Virus record (IMG/VR): IMGVR_UViG_3300047284_000471
Location: 1 to 26,175 of that record
Source: a virus
Strand: one strand, 5' to 3'
DNA length: 26,175 nt
Of this stretch, positions 13,356-21,218 are shown one piece after another. Numbering within the stretch: the first letter of the stretch is position 1; each line of letters starts with the position of its first letter. Made by a program: the position numbers and the translations under genes. The notes under the pieces were generated by a model. The model was not told the origin of the DNA. It was given only the letters and a program-made list of their open reading frames with translations, and searched no databases.

Positions 13356-16300
13356 TCAGAATCCATATGTGATTGGGGTCTTAGAGCGAACTACCGTTGG
13401 TGGCGGTGGTTGCGAAGACGACATTCCACCACTATTTATTGGTAGTGGCACTGGCACAACACTTCTAGAAGTTTCTCTTTGTTCTTGTGCAGCTGCTGTA
13501 CTTTGAGACATTTGATTTACAGATGCTCCCGTAGATGTTGCACTTGGAGGTGGTGCTAGTTGTGCTGCAGATTTTTGAGGAACACCCATAACAGCATTTG
13601 CAACATATGATTCCAATTCCTTTCCAGACAATCCAGCAGCCTTACCCTCTGCTCTTGCCTTCTGAGCTGCTGCAAATTGCTCCTTATTCAATGCTTTATC
13701 GGATCTTTGCCCAGGTGCAAGTGCTCCTGGGGGATTGCCCGCTGCAGGCGATCCTGGTGCCGCTGATGGTGCTGTTTTTACTCCCGCAGAATCAGTTGCT
13801 GCTGCTTTGGTTTCCTCTGGTCTCATTCCAGTATTCAACTGAATAATATCAGAAGAAATCTTACTAATTAAATCTGCAATCTGCTCCTCTCTTGACTTTT
13901 CTGGTGCTTCCTCTTCGGTATCAGATCCTCCAGTTCCACCAGTATCTCCGCCACCACCTCCAGATTCTTTCATAGAATCATCAAATTTTCCACCAAGTTG
14001 CGTTGCAACCCATGCTCTATGATCACTAGGAGAAGCATCTAAGTGAACGTGAACTGCTCCACCAGGTTTATTTCCCTGCTTACCAATTACTGTAGATGCC
14101 TGTACTGCTTTACCAACAGTTGCAGCTATGCTATCGAAGTGGTGGAACTGCATCCTCTTTTTACCATTATTACCAGCAATTACAACTGTATGCCCGCCAG
14201 CAGCGACCACCTTTCCATCAACACCAGCTACAACAGGTGCTCCACGATCTAAAGATTGATTGCCAAAATCCCTAACAACGACATAATCTCTAGGAACAAC
14301 AGGAGGTCCACCTAGTCTACTATTATTATAGGAATTAGAATCTGATTTATTGTGATGTAATCTATAATCTTTAAATGGAGTGGATGGATTCAATTTCAAA
14401 TCACTGACAGATCCATTAGTCGATAAAACTCCACCTTTAGAATAACCTTTGAGAGTTTTAATATTCTCATCGATCTTTTCATACTCATGCAATGGTGGCT
14501 CACCTAATCCCATACGAGAATATCTCGTCTTCATTACCTTACCACCTTTCTTTGCTTGTGGTAAAGCAGATTGTTCTGATAGTGTATTTAATTTAACAAT
14601 CGAACTTGCAATCTGCCCAATAAAATCTTGGATTTGTTCTTCTCGCGTTTTTTCTGGTGCTTCTTGTTCTCCAGTTTGTGATTCATTTCCACCACCTGTA
14701 TTAGAAGGTCCTACTCCAGATCCTCCATCTATAGAACCTTTTCCAGAAACATTCTCCCAGTGCCACGCTTCATGACCATCTGGATTATCCGTTTCATAAC
14801 CAGGAATCTGTCTAAATCCAAACTTAGAAGCATTCTTCCTTAACCACTTATAACCAGCGTTAGTGTAGTTCAAATCGACAGCAAGACCCAAACCATGATT
14901 AGAAGTTCCTGGATATGCAGCAGTTCCTGGTCCTAAAGAAGCATATAATTCCTTTTGTCTCTGATATGATCTATAAGAAGAATTGATATTAAAATTATGT
15001 CCAGAACTCTTTGCCGATGCAATCATTGCCCTAAATTGCTTAGCAATAGATTTATGTAATTTATGTCCACTACCAACACTTTCAAGTTCATCTTCTGGCA
15101 ACAAACCATTCTTGTATTTTCCACCTGCAGCAAACTTAGTCCAAGACTCTGCTGGTTGTCTAGCTGCCTTACTTTCAAGTGTAATAACATCTTCCTTTGG
15201 TGCTCTATTTTTATTCCATTCACGAACAGCACCACCACCAGCCATCTTAGCAGGTTCACCCTTTACCTTTTTAAGAGCTTCTTTAACCTCTGAAGGTTTA
15301 TGACTACTACTTTGACCCTTATACTTAAACTTACCATCGGGACCAGGTAGTGATGCAAACTCAAATGCCAATCCATGCATAAAAGCATCATCAGATTTCT
15401 TACCTTGCAACCAAGATTTGCCACCACGATTCTGTTCTATATTAACTTTAGATACAATCAAATCCTGATTTTCTTTACTGTAAAGATCTTTATTAGGATC
15501 TAACCCAGCTGCCTTTGCCCTACTTACAAGATATTGTGGAAGTTGCTGATATTTTCCTACTGCTCCAGTTGCTTTCTTTGCAACTTCAGCAATAGTCATT
15601 TTTGTAGCACCTTTTAATGTAGTGCTAGGATACATTGCTTCATAATTACCACCAGACTCTTTAGCAGAAATCAAGTCTAATAATGGGCCCCACTCACCAG
15701 TAGCAGATCCTCCAGAAGAACCAGACGATCCATCAGCCGCACCAGAAGGTCCACCAGAAGATCCACCAGATTTACCTTTATCAGTAAATTTCATGTTGGA
15801 GACATCTATAAATGCCTTCGCAACATTTGCAAGAGCACCCCTAAGAGTGGTCATCTGAGCATTTCCACTTGTTGCTGGTGGTCTATCGCCAATCAGCTGG
15901 TTCATTAACGCTTCAGGATCATCTTCTTTACTGGACTTTAATCCCTTAACAACACTCTTAGATAATGTTTCTCCAGTTTGAGCAGGAGGAACAGAACCAA
16001 CTCCGAGTTGCATCTTTGCTTGTTGGAGATCTGCACCAATAACTTGTCTAGCAACTTCTCCTGCGGACCCCATTGCCTTTAGAGATCCTTCTAAAGCAGA
16101 AGCTATGGTAGTAGCAATAAAAGAAGAATCTCCACCTGCTCCCTGCATCTTAGATAAAGGAACTAGAACTTCTGGTCCTCTTTCTCCAAGAACTGCTTGA
16201 GTTGGTTTAGTAATGATACCACCTTCCGCAAGCATTGGAACCTTTGGAAGCATACTTTGTACTCCCTTAATTGGTCCTAGTATGGCATTTAAGGAGTTTT

Positions 16301-17906
16301 GGAATACCTCATTTTCCTTCTTAACAACATCTGGAAAGAAATCTCTACCAAACAAGTAAGCATCTAATGCTAAAGAAAGTGCTGGACCAGGAGCAAAACC
16401 AAATAGACCAGAGAGATCAAGAATAGCAGCAAGTGATTCCAGAACTGCACCCGATTTATCACCTTGTTTTAATCTATCATAAGCAAAGTAGAGATTTACA
16501 AGACCGCCAATAACAGGAATCGCTTTTCCACCTAGTTTTTTAAGTGCAGCAGGTCCACCTTCCTTGGCAACCTTTTTCATTATCTTATCATAACCAGGAA
16601 CTTTCTTGATCAAGTCAGTTGCTTTTTGACCAAGTTTCTTAGCAGTGGATATGATACCTTTCTTTTCTAAAAGATCATAAGCACCTTTCGCTAAAGGTTC
16701 CAGTCTCTTTTTAACTTGATCTTTTAGAAACTCGCCAGATTTTGCTAGTTTTTCTCTAGCACCTTTAGAGATGCTATTTCCAAATTTCTTAACGTTCTCC
16801 CATCCAGAAAGTAAACCCTTCTTAGTTCCTTCAGCAAAAGAAGATACCCCCTTTTGCATACCAGATAACTTATCCCCAAAGAATCCCTGCATCTTCTGGA
16901 GGGCATTCTGTGGTTTTGCTGGAATAGGTGGTAGTTTAGTAAATTTACCTCTGACTGCCTTCAGAGCATCTACTGGTTTTTTGCCTCTCTTTATAAGGTC
17001 ATCATAATACTTTGCTGCTTCATCGCCATAGTTCTCTGCAACTTTTTGTGCAGGTTTACTTAAGGCGGGTTTATTTGGAGTGGGGGCACCACCGCCAGAA
17101 GGAGGAAGTGATTCTGGTGTTGGTTGAGGTTTTCTATCGAATAAACCTCCCAATAATCCCAATACATCTCCAATCAGAGAGAATGGATTGAGTAAATAAC
17201 TTGCTGCTTTCAATGCAGCAATACCTAAAATTATTTGTCCTAGACCACCTAAAACCTCAGCGAATCTTGCGAATCCAGTTTTAGAACCATCACCAAATAG
17301 ATTGCTAACTCCACTCATGAACTGGTCTATAGACCAGGCAACAACTCCATATATAAACTTGAAAAACTTGGTGGCACCTTCTACTATCTTACCAAGTCTT
17401 TCACCATTTTTAGGATCAGATATCCATCTAAGAACACCTTGAACTAGTATCGTTCTTACAGCAAATTCAATAATACCCTTGAATGGGCCGAGTAATTTTT
17501 CAATCCAGGAAAGTTCTTTCTTCCCTTCTTCTTTTATTTCTTCCTGGTCAACAGCACCTTTACCTATCGATTCAGTATTTTCTTCTGACTGCTGATCCTT
17601 TAAATATTGTTCCTTTCTTCTTAAGAATGCTTTCTTAAGATTTGCAAGTGATGTCTCTGATGTAAGAACATCTCTAATTTGTCTTTGCGTATCTCCTAAA
17701 GAATAGATCGAAGCACCAAGTCTATTCAATCCCAAGAGAGTCTTTTTAGAAGACATGGTAGATGATGCTGCAGATTTTTCTTCTGCAGCATCATTTTTCT
17801 CGCTAGCAACAGATGCCTTAATAGCAGATGCCATCGCAAATCTAGGTACTTTAATTAGATTTGGATTGACAAACTTGTAGGGTTTTATCTTATTGCTGTA
17901 TAACAT
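13356..17906 (-). CDS. Tape-measure protein with three cell-wall-directed domains
   Basis: A 1516-aa protein placed directly after the predicted gp26 chaperone frameshift ORF, with the ATG overlapping its stop (TAATG). This is the tape-measure position. Residues 1-590 are mostly helical, with a charged coiled-coil-like start, LRWISDPKNGERLGKIV at 159-175 and the tape-measure motif at 560-585. After a Ser/Gly linker there is a lytic transglycosylase-like domain (about 740-850; Glu750 in AKESGG, then GAVGKYQQ). A VanY D,D-carboxypeptidase domain follows at about 935-1053 (SNHGLGLAVD with His1004 and Asp1011, EAWHW with Glu1046 and His1049). An M23/LytM-like domain lies at about 1205-1292 (HVHLD at 1286-1290). 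EEQI...LNT modules follow at 1082-1108 and 1333-1359. The C-terminus is Pro/Gln/Ser-rich. Confidence 0.85.
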   Translation of the reverse strand: MLYSNKIKPYKFVNPNLIKVPRFAMASAIKASVASEKNDAAEEKSAASSTMSSKKTLLGLNRLGASIYSLGDTQRQIRDVLTSETSLANLKKAFLRRKEQYLKDQQSEENTESIGKGAVDQEEIKEEGKKELSWIEKLLGPFKGIIEFAVRTILVQGVLRWISDPKNGERLGKIVEGATKFFKFIYGVVAWSIDQFMSGVSNLFGDGSKTGFARFAEVLGGLGQIILGIAALKAASYLLNPFSLIGDVLGLLGGLFDRKPQPTPESLPPSGGGAPTPNKPALSKPAQKVAENYGDEAAKYYDDLIKRGKKPVDALKAVRGKFTKLPPIPAKPQNALQKMQGFFGDKLSGMQKGVSSFAEGTKKGLLSGWENVKKFGNSISKGAREKLAKSGEFLKDQVKKRLEPLAKGAYDLLEKKGIISTAKKLGQKATDLIKKVPGYDKIMKKVAKEGGPAALKKLGGKAIPVIGGLVNLYFAYDRLKQGDKSGAVLESLAAILDLSGLFGFAPGPALSLALDAYLFGRDFFPDVVKKENEVFQNSLNAILGPIKGVQSMLPKVPMLAEGGIITKPTQAVLGERGPEVLVPLSKMQGAGGDSSFIATTIASALEGSLKAMGSAGEVARQVIGADLQQAKMQLGVGSVPPAQTGETLSKSVVKGLKSSKEDDPEALMNQLIGDRPPATSGNAQMTTLRGALANVAKAFIDVSNMKFTDKGKSGGSSGGPSGAADGSSGSSGGSATGEWGPLLDLISAKESGGNYEAMYPSTTLKGATKMTIAEVAKKATGAVGKYQQLPQYLVSRAKAAGLDPNKDLYSKENQDLIVSKVNIEQNRGGKSWLQGKKSDDAFMHGLAFEFASLPGPDGKFKYKGQSSSHKPSEVKEALKKVKGEPAKMAGGGAVREWNKNRAPKEDVITLESKAARQPAESWTKFAAGGKYKNGLLPEDELESVGSGHKLHKSIAKQFRAMIASAKSSGHNFNINSSYRSYQRQKELYASLGPGTAAYPGTSNHGLGLAVDLNYTNAGYKWLRKNASKFGFRQIPGYETDNPDGHEAWHWENVSGKGSIDGGSGVGPSNTGGGNESQTGEQEAPEKTREEQIQDFIGQIASSIVKLNTLSEQSALPQAKKGGKVMKTRYSRMGLGEPPLHEYEKIDENIKTLKGYSKGGVLSTNGSVSDLKLNPSTPFKDYRLHHNKSDSNSYNNSRLGGPPVVPRDYVVVRDFGNQSLDRGAPVVAGVDGKVVAAGGHTVVIAGNNGKKRMQFHHFDSIAATVGKAVQASTVIGKQGNKPGGAVHVHLDASPSDHRAWVATQLGGKFDDSMKESGGGGGDTGGTGGSDTEEEAPEKSREEQIADLISKISSDIIQLNTGMRPEETKAAATDSAGVKTAPSAAPGSPAAGNPPGALAPGQRSDKALNKEQFAAAQKARAEGKAAGLSGKELESYVANAVMGVPQKSAAQLAPPPSATSTGASVNQMSQSTAAAQEQRETSRSVVPVPLPINSGGMSSSQPPPPTVVRSKTPITYGF
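13830..13910 (-). repeat. EEQ...QLNT spacer module, second copy in the tape-measure protein
   Basis: Residues 1333-1359: EAPEKSREEQIADLISKI then SSDIIQLNT, directly after the M23-like domain and a Gly-rich linker. Confidence 0.8.
14583..14663 (-). repeat. EEQ...KLNT spacer module, first copy in the tape-measure protein
   Basis: Residues 1082-1108: EAPEKTREEQIQDFIGQI then ASSIVKLNT, directly after the VanY domain. It shares EAPEK-x-REEQI with the second copy. Confidence 0.8.
17404..17429 (-). repeat. 26-bp exact repeat shared by the two tape-measure-like genes (copy 2)
   Basis: Identical to 12895-12920; encodes RWISDPKNG in the 1516-aa protein. Confidence 0.85.
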
Positions 17907-18115
17907 TAGAGACTACTTCTGCCTTGTGCTTGCTGTTGTTGTTTCTTATATCGTTCTTCTTCCTTCTTCAAATGACCGATCAACATATCAACATACACTT
18001 CCTTTTCCCAAGGAACTAAATTGTCAAGATCAGACAAAGACCACTTATGATGATGCATCAAAGCAAAATTAGTCTCAAGATGATTCGCTAATGTAGTATG
18101 AAGAAGGGCTACTCG
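17906..18115 (-). CDS. -1 frameshift extension of gp26 (tape-measure chaperone, gpG-T-like)
   Basis: A 69-codon frame in -1 relative to gp26, open from just upstream of the gp26 stop to TAA at 17906-17908. It reads RVALLHTTLANHLETNF..., contains KWSLSDLDNLVPWEKEVYV, and ends in a charged/Gln-rich helix (EEERYKKQQQQAQGRSSL). Between an in-frame stop at 18140-18142 and TTG 18061/ATG 18058 there is no ATG, GTG or TTG, and these late starts lack a good ribosome site. Slippage on TTTTTTC at 18115-18121 would join it to gp26, giving a 305-aa fusion. Position directly before the tape-measure gene, with TAATG overlap, matches the gpG/gpGT chaperone pairs of many tailed phages. In T4, gene 51 occupies this slot. 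Frameshifting itself is predicted, not shown. Confidence 0.75.
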   Translation of the reverse strand, partial: RVALLHTTLANHLETNFALMHHHKWSLSDLDNLVPWEKEVYVDMLIGHLKKEEERYKKQQQQAQGRSSL

Positions 18116-18822
18116 AAAAAAGCGCCAAGTCCCTCTAACTTAACAGTGCTCTTTACACCAGTTTCAGGATTCTCAACTTCAATATCATATTCAAGTTTTG
18201 GCATATTGGCAAAAAATTCTTGAATCTTCAAGAACTGATCGCTTTTCATATTTTCTAGAAATTCATTCAGTTCCTTTTTCGTATAATTTTTAGTGTCATA
18301 TACTTCCTCACCATCATAAATCTGGTCAATACATGTTGTAGCAAGTTCAAATACATTATCAACAGTAATGTCATTGCCAGTGAAATTCAATTTCACAAAA
18401 GTATCAATCGAAGGATACTTCATAATTACACCAACAGTATCAGATAGTTCAATTTTTGTTGTTGCCTTTTCTGGCCATGTAATTTCTACTTCATTAAGAG
18501 GAACCTCAACCATAACTTGAGTTTCATTATCATCTGGACATGTAACTAAAATTTTAGAGACTTCTCCAACAGACTTCGAACGAATTCTCAAGAACAAATA
18601 TTCAATATCAAATGTTGCCAACTCATCAACTTTACCTTTCAAATTAGTGCAGTTTTTAATAATTGTTTTTACTGCATTGATCATTTCTTTTTCACCACCC
18701 ATCTCCATGGCAACAAGAAGAAGTTTTTCTTCTTTAACTAAAAATGGTCTATATTTAATGGTTTCTTTAGTAGATGGCAACTCCAGTTCATATTCAGGAA
18801 CCGCTAATTTAGGTAATGGCAT
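18109..18822 (-). CDS. 26: gp26-like baseplate hub / tape-measure chaperone
   Basis: A 237-aa T4 gp26-family protein starting MPLPKLAVPEYELELPSTK. Its pattern, with an N-terminal strand-rich region, KYRPFLVKEEKLLLVAMEMG and a central (F/Y)LFLRIRSKSVGE, is that of the T4 gp26 family. It has an acidic C-terminal half (ELNEFLENMKSDQFLKIQEF) and ends LEGLGAFFE. ATG 18822 has a GGAG ribosome site. It lies between gp54 and the tape-measure gene. The last codons contain the slippery site T-TTT-TTC; a -1 shift adds 69 residues. gp26 is needed for hub assembly in T4; its chaperone nature is inferred from gene order and the frameshift signal. Confidence 0.85.
   Translation of the reverse strand: MPLPKLAVPEYELELPSTKETIKYRPFLVKEEKLLLVAMEMGGEKEMINAVKTIIKNCTNLKGKVDELATFDIEYLFLRIRSKSVGEVSKILVTCPDDNETQVMVEVPLNEVEITWPEKATTKIELSDTVGVIMKYPSIDTFVKLNFTGNDITVDNVFELATTCIDQIYDGEEVYDTKNYTKKELNEFLENMKSDQFLKIQEFFANMPKLEYDIEVENPETGVKSTVKLEGLGAFFE
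18115..18135 (-). promoter_or_regulatory. Predicted -1 frameshift site with upstream Shine-Dalgarno-like element
   Basis: In the gp26 reading frame the sequence is GC-T-TTT-TTC-GAG-TAG: a perfect X-XXY-YYZ heptamer two codons before the stop. GAGGG lies 9 bases upstream, a spacing like the stimulatory Shine-Dalgarno of dnaX. I could not define a downstream pseudoknot by eye. Confidence 0.7.
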
Positions 18823-18854
18823 GATAACTCCTAATAATAAGTTTCAGATAAAAT

Positions 18855-18862
18855 TATTTAGC
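18855..18862 (-). promoter_or_regulatory. Late-promoter-like GCTAAATA upstream of gp26
   Basis: On the minus strand GCTAAATA lies 32 bases upstream of the gp26 ATG, in the short gap after gp54. One base off NATAAATA; a weak candidate. Confidence 0.3.
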
Positions 18863-18865
18863 TAG

Positions 18866-19756
18866 TTAAATTACAGTATATCCAGAAGCTGCTGCAAGAA
18901 CAGTAGGTGTAGCACCACCAAATCCTAATGGGGCGGCAGTCGCTGCAGAAATACCAGAAGAAGCAGATGATGATCCAGAACTTCCTAAAGTTACAGGAAT
19001 ATTAATATCTGCATCATTGGGTCTTGGTGGTGTGTAGAATCTGTATCTTTCATAATAAAAAGAAACCTCCATTTGCACTAAAGATGCTGGACCAGCATTA
19101 AGATTGATATTACTAATATTAAAAGGAAATGCATTTTTGAGTACCCAAACTCCAGAGCATCTATTAAACTTAATTTGATTGGCTAAAAATGCATCTCTTC
19201 CCGCTTTTCTTACAGTAGGAGATAAAACTGACGAATAAGATGACCAATCTACTGGAGTTGGTGTCATACCGCCCCTCTCATACTTAAAAATATCTAAATA
19301 TGGACAAACATATTGATCATAATATGCCACTTTTTGTGTAGCATCATTTGATGTATAATTCATCCATCTTTCGAAAAACATTCGAGTAAACAATGTTCTC
19401 GGAAGAATGAAAGAAATGCTAATTTCACTGAAGCTTGTTCCAGTGACATATCTGTACATACTTCCAACAGTTTTTGCATCGCCAGTAGTCAATTGTCTGC
19501 TTGGAATAGTTACATCAGTGGCATAATAAGTGAGGAGCCTTGCATTATCTACACCAGGTCCAGTCGTAATACCATTATTAAAAGCATCTATCCCATCTTG
19601 GTATCTGGGTGCTCCAGATGCATCATAAAAGACGCCAGGCGGTTCTCTAAACCTAACCCAATATAAGTTATTAGCCGAAGGCGTCGCCCTCGATACCATG
19701 GATCGAAATCCTTGAAAACTATTTGGGCCCGATAATGGGGTAAAAGATGCTGGCAT
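18866..19756 (-). CDS. 54: Baseplate tail-tube initiator gp54
   Basis: A 296-aa protein starting MPASFTPLSGPNSFQGF at ATG 19756 with a GGGAG ribosome site. It contains a tube-protein-like core: SANNLYWVRFREPPGVF, LTYYATDVTIPSRQL, FSEISISFILPRTLFTRMFFERWMNY, YVCPYLDIFKYERGG, and a late strand VLKNAFPFNISNINLNAGPASLVQMEVSF. This is the shared gp19/gp54 tail-tube fold, and the length (T4 gp54 is 320 aa, gp19 is 163 aa) favours gp54. Its place next to gp48, gp26 and the tape-measure gene agrees. gp54 forms the first ring on which tube and sheath polymerise. The C-terminus is a Ser/Ala-rich tail. Confidence 0.8.
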   Translation of the reverse strand: MPASFTPLSGPNSFQGFRSMVSRATPSANNLYWVRFREPPGVFYDASGAPRYQDGIDAFNNGITTGPGVDNARLLTYYATDVTIPSRQLTTGDAKTVGSMYRYVTGTSFSEISISFILPRTLFTRMFFERWMNYTSNDATQKVAYYDQYVCPYLDIFKYERGGMTPTPVDWSSYSSVLSPTVRKAGRDAFLANQIKFNRCSGVWVLKNAFPFNISNINLNAGPASLVQMEVSFYYERYRFYTPPRPNDADINIPVTLGSSGSSSASSGISAATAAPLGFGGATPTVLAAASGYTVI

Positions 19757-19764
19757 GTGCTCCC

Positions 19765-19772
19765 TATAAATA
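19765..19772 (+). promoter_or_regulatory. T4-type late promoter for gp4-gp48-gp53
   Basis: TATAAATA on the plus strand, 28 bases upstream of the gp4 ATG at 19801, located in the leader of the divergent gp54 gene. Confidence 0.8.
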
Positions 19773-19795
19773 TTACAGGATTTGTATTCTAAATA

Positions 19796-19803
19796 TATTT
19801 ATG
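19796..19803 (-). promoter_or_regulatory. Possible divergent late promoter for gp54 (CATAAATA)
   Basis: The minus strand reads CATAAATA, fitting NATAAATA, 39 bases upstream of the gp54 start. It overlaps the gp4 start codon. Confidence 0.45.
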
Positions 19804-20235
19804 AGCTATAAAGGAAGGTACAGTCCAAAAAATCCCCAAAAGTACAAAGGAGACGTTAAAAATATAATTTACCGTTCTTCATGGGAACTTAAATTTATGA
19901 TATATTGTGATAACAATGTAAATATATTGGAATGGGGAAGTGAGGAGATTTTTATACCATACATATCTCCTGCGGATGGAAAAAAACATCGCTATTTTCC
20001 AGACTTCTATATAAAAACAAAATCAAAAACGGGTGAAATAAAAAAATACTTAGTTGAAGTCAAACCAGAATACCAAGTAAGGGGTCCAAAGGTTCAACAA
20101 AGAAGGACAAAACAATATATAAATGAAGTGATTACATATGCTGTAAATCAAGCAAAGTGGAAGGCAGCAAAAGAATTTTGTAATGATCACCTGTGGGAGT
20201 TTATCATTTTAACCGAAAAAGAATTAAAGGTTTAA
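19801..20235 (+). CDS. 4: Head completion protein gp4 (nuclease-like fold)
   Basis: A 144-aa protein starting MSYKGRYSPKNPQKYKG at ATG 19801. An in-frame ATG further upstream at 19747 is rejected: it lies in the divergent gp54 start and ahead of the late promoter. The core IIYRSSWELKFMIYCDNN, EWGSEEIFIPY, HRYFPDFYI and YLVEVKPEYQ shows the acidic E...PD...EVK arrangement of TnsA/PD-(D/E)XK-like folds typical of gp4/gp50 head-completion proteins. It is needed to finish filled heads before tail joining; nuclease activity is only inferred. T4 gp4 is 150 aa. First gene of a three-gene plus-strand operon. Confidence 0.87.
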   Translation: MSYKGRYSPKNPQKYKGDVKNIIYRSSWELKFMIYCDNNVNILEWGSEEIFIPYISPADGKKHRYFPDFYIKTKSKTGEIKKYLVEVKPEYQVRGPKVQQRRTKQYINEVITYAVNQAKWKAAKEFCNDHLWEFIILTEKELKV

Positions 20236-20238
20236 TAA

Positions 20239-21216
20239 ATGCCAGCATCAACTATCCACATATATCCAAAAATTGCTCCAAATAAATCATCAAGAGCAGA
20301 TGGTTTAGCACCTTTAATGAGCAGTGGAGGAGAATATCCTACAGATACGATAGATTATATAAAATTTACTGAAATCGAAGTAAATTATTCTGGAGGAGGT
20401 GGTATTAGTTCAACCAAAACCACAATAAATTCTAAAGATCTAGATAGTTGCTATTTGTACATTCCCCAAAATATATCAACAGCATATGGAGTGCAATACA
20501 ATCCAGTTGCATTTGGAGCACTAGGAATTGAAGCTGCGAAAAATTTACAATCGACTAGCAATGAACAAATCGTTGCGTCATTGCAGGATGCGGCCTCGGC
20601 AGCAACACCAGAAGCCTTATTCGGAAGTATAGCAAGTGGCATTTCTGGCGTTAATAATTTATTAGGAGTTGGCGGAACTGTTTCCAATAATGCATTGTCT
20701 GCGGTTGGAACTGGAATGATTTTTAACCCATATCAAGAGCAAGTGTTCGAAGGACTAGGATTTAGAGAGCATAACTTTTCATTTAAGTTAGTAGCAAGAA
20801 ATTCAAATGAAGCAACTGAAATAAAAAATATAATTAAATTTTTTAAAAGGGGTATGCTTCCTTCTTTAGATGGAGGTCCATCTAAAGGAATCAGTGCAAC
20901 TGGAGGTGGTGCGGCAGGTGGTGGAGCAGGAGGACCAACATCATCAGCAAGATACTTAAAAGTTCCCAATAGATTTAAAGTAGAATTCAAAAGATTGAAT
21001 GTCAGAAGAAATGGAGTAGTATCATCTACCAGCTTATCTGATATACCTGGATTATATAGATTTAAAGACTGTGTATTGACAAATGTAAATGTTGCATACA
21101 CTCCAGATGGTCAGTATGTTTCAACAGAAGATGGAATGATACCAGCATTAAATATGGATTTGAGATTTGCTGAAACCGCAATGGTAACAAAAGAAGATAT
21201 CGACCAGGAGTTCTAA
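20239..21216 (+). CDS. 48: Baseplate tail-tube cap gp48
   Basis: A 325-aa protein starting MPASTIHIYPKIAPNKS, 3 bases after gp4. It contains FNPYQEQVFEGLGFREHNFSFKLVARN, a tube-like strand pair followed by EATEIKNIIKFFKRGMLP, a Gly-rich loop, then LKVPNRFKVEFKR and DCVLTNVNVAYTPDGQY. This layout is that of gp48, which shares the tube fold with gp54 and sits between the hub and the first tube ring. T4 gp48 is 364 aa. The neighbours gp4 and gp53 agree with the order seen in cyanomyoviruses. Confidence 0.82.
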   Translation: MPASTIHIYPKIAPNKSSRADGLAPLMSSGGEYPTDTIDYIKFTEIEVNYSGGGGISSTKTTINSKDLDSCYLYIPQNISTAYGVQYNPVAFGALGIEAAKNLQSTSNEQIVASLQDAASAATPEALFGSIASGISGVNNLLGVGGTVSNNALSAVGTGMIFNPYQEQVFEGLGFREHNFSFKLVARNSNEATEIKNIIKFFKRGMLPSLDGGPSKGISATGGGAAGGGAGGPTSSARYLKVPNRFKVEFKRLNVRRNGVVSSTSLSDIPGLYRFKDCVLTNVNVAYTPDGQYVSTEDGMIPALNMDLRFAETAMVTKEDIDQEF

Positions 21217-21218
21217 AA

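Noticed and set aside
13430-13451. AATAAATA within a CCACTA/TAGTGG hairpin near the end of the tape-measure gene
   Set aside because: It lies in coding sequence about 80 bases before the next start; the motif is frequent by chance in AT-rich DNA.
19747-19800. Upstream ATG for gp4
   Set aside because: It precedes the late promoter and the extra residues do not look like gp4; MSYKG at 19801 is the natural start.
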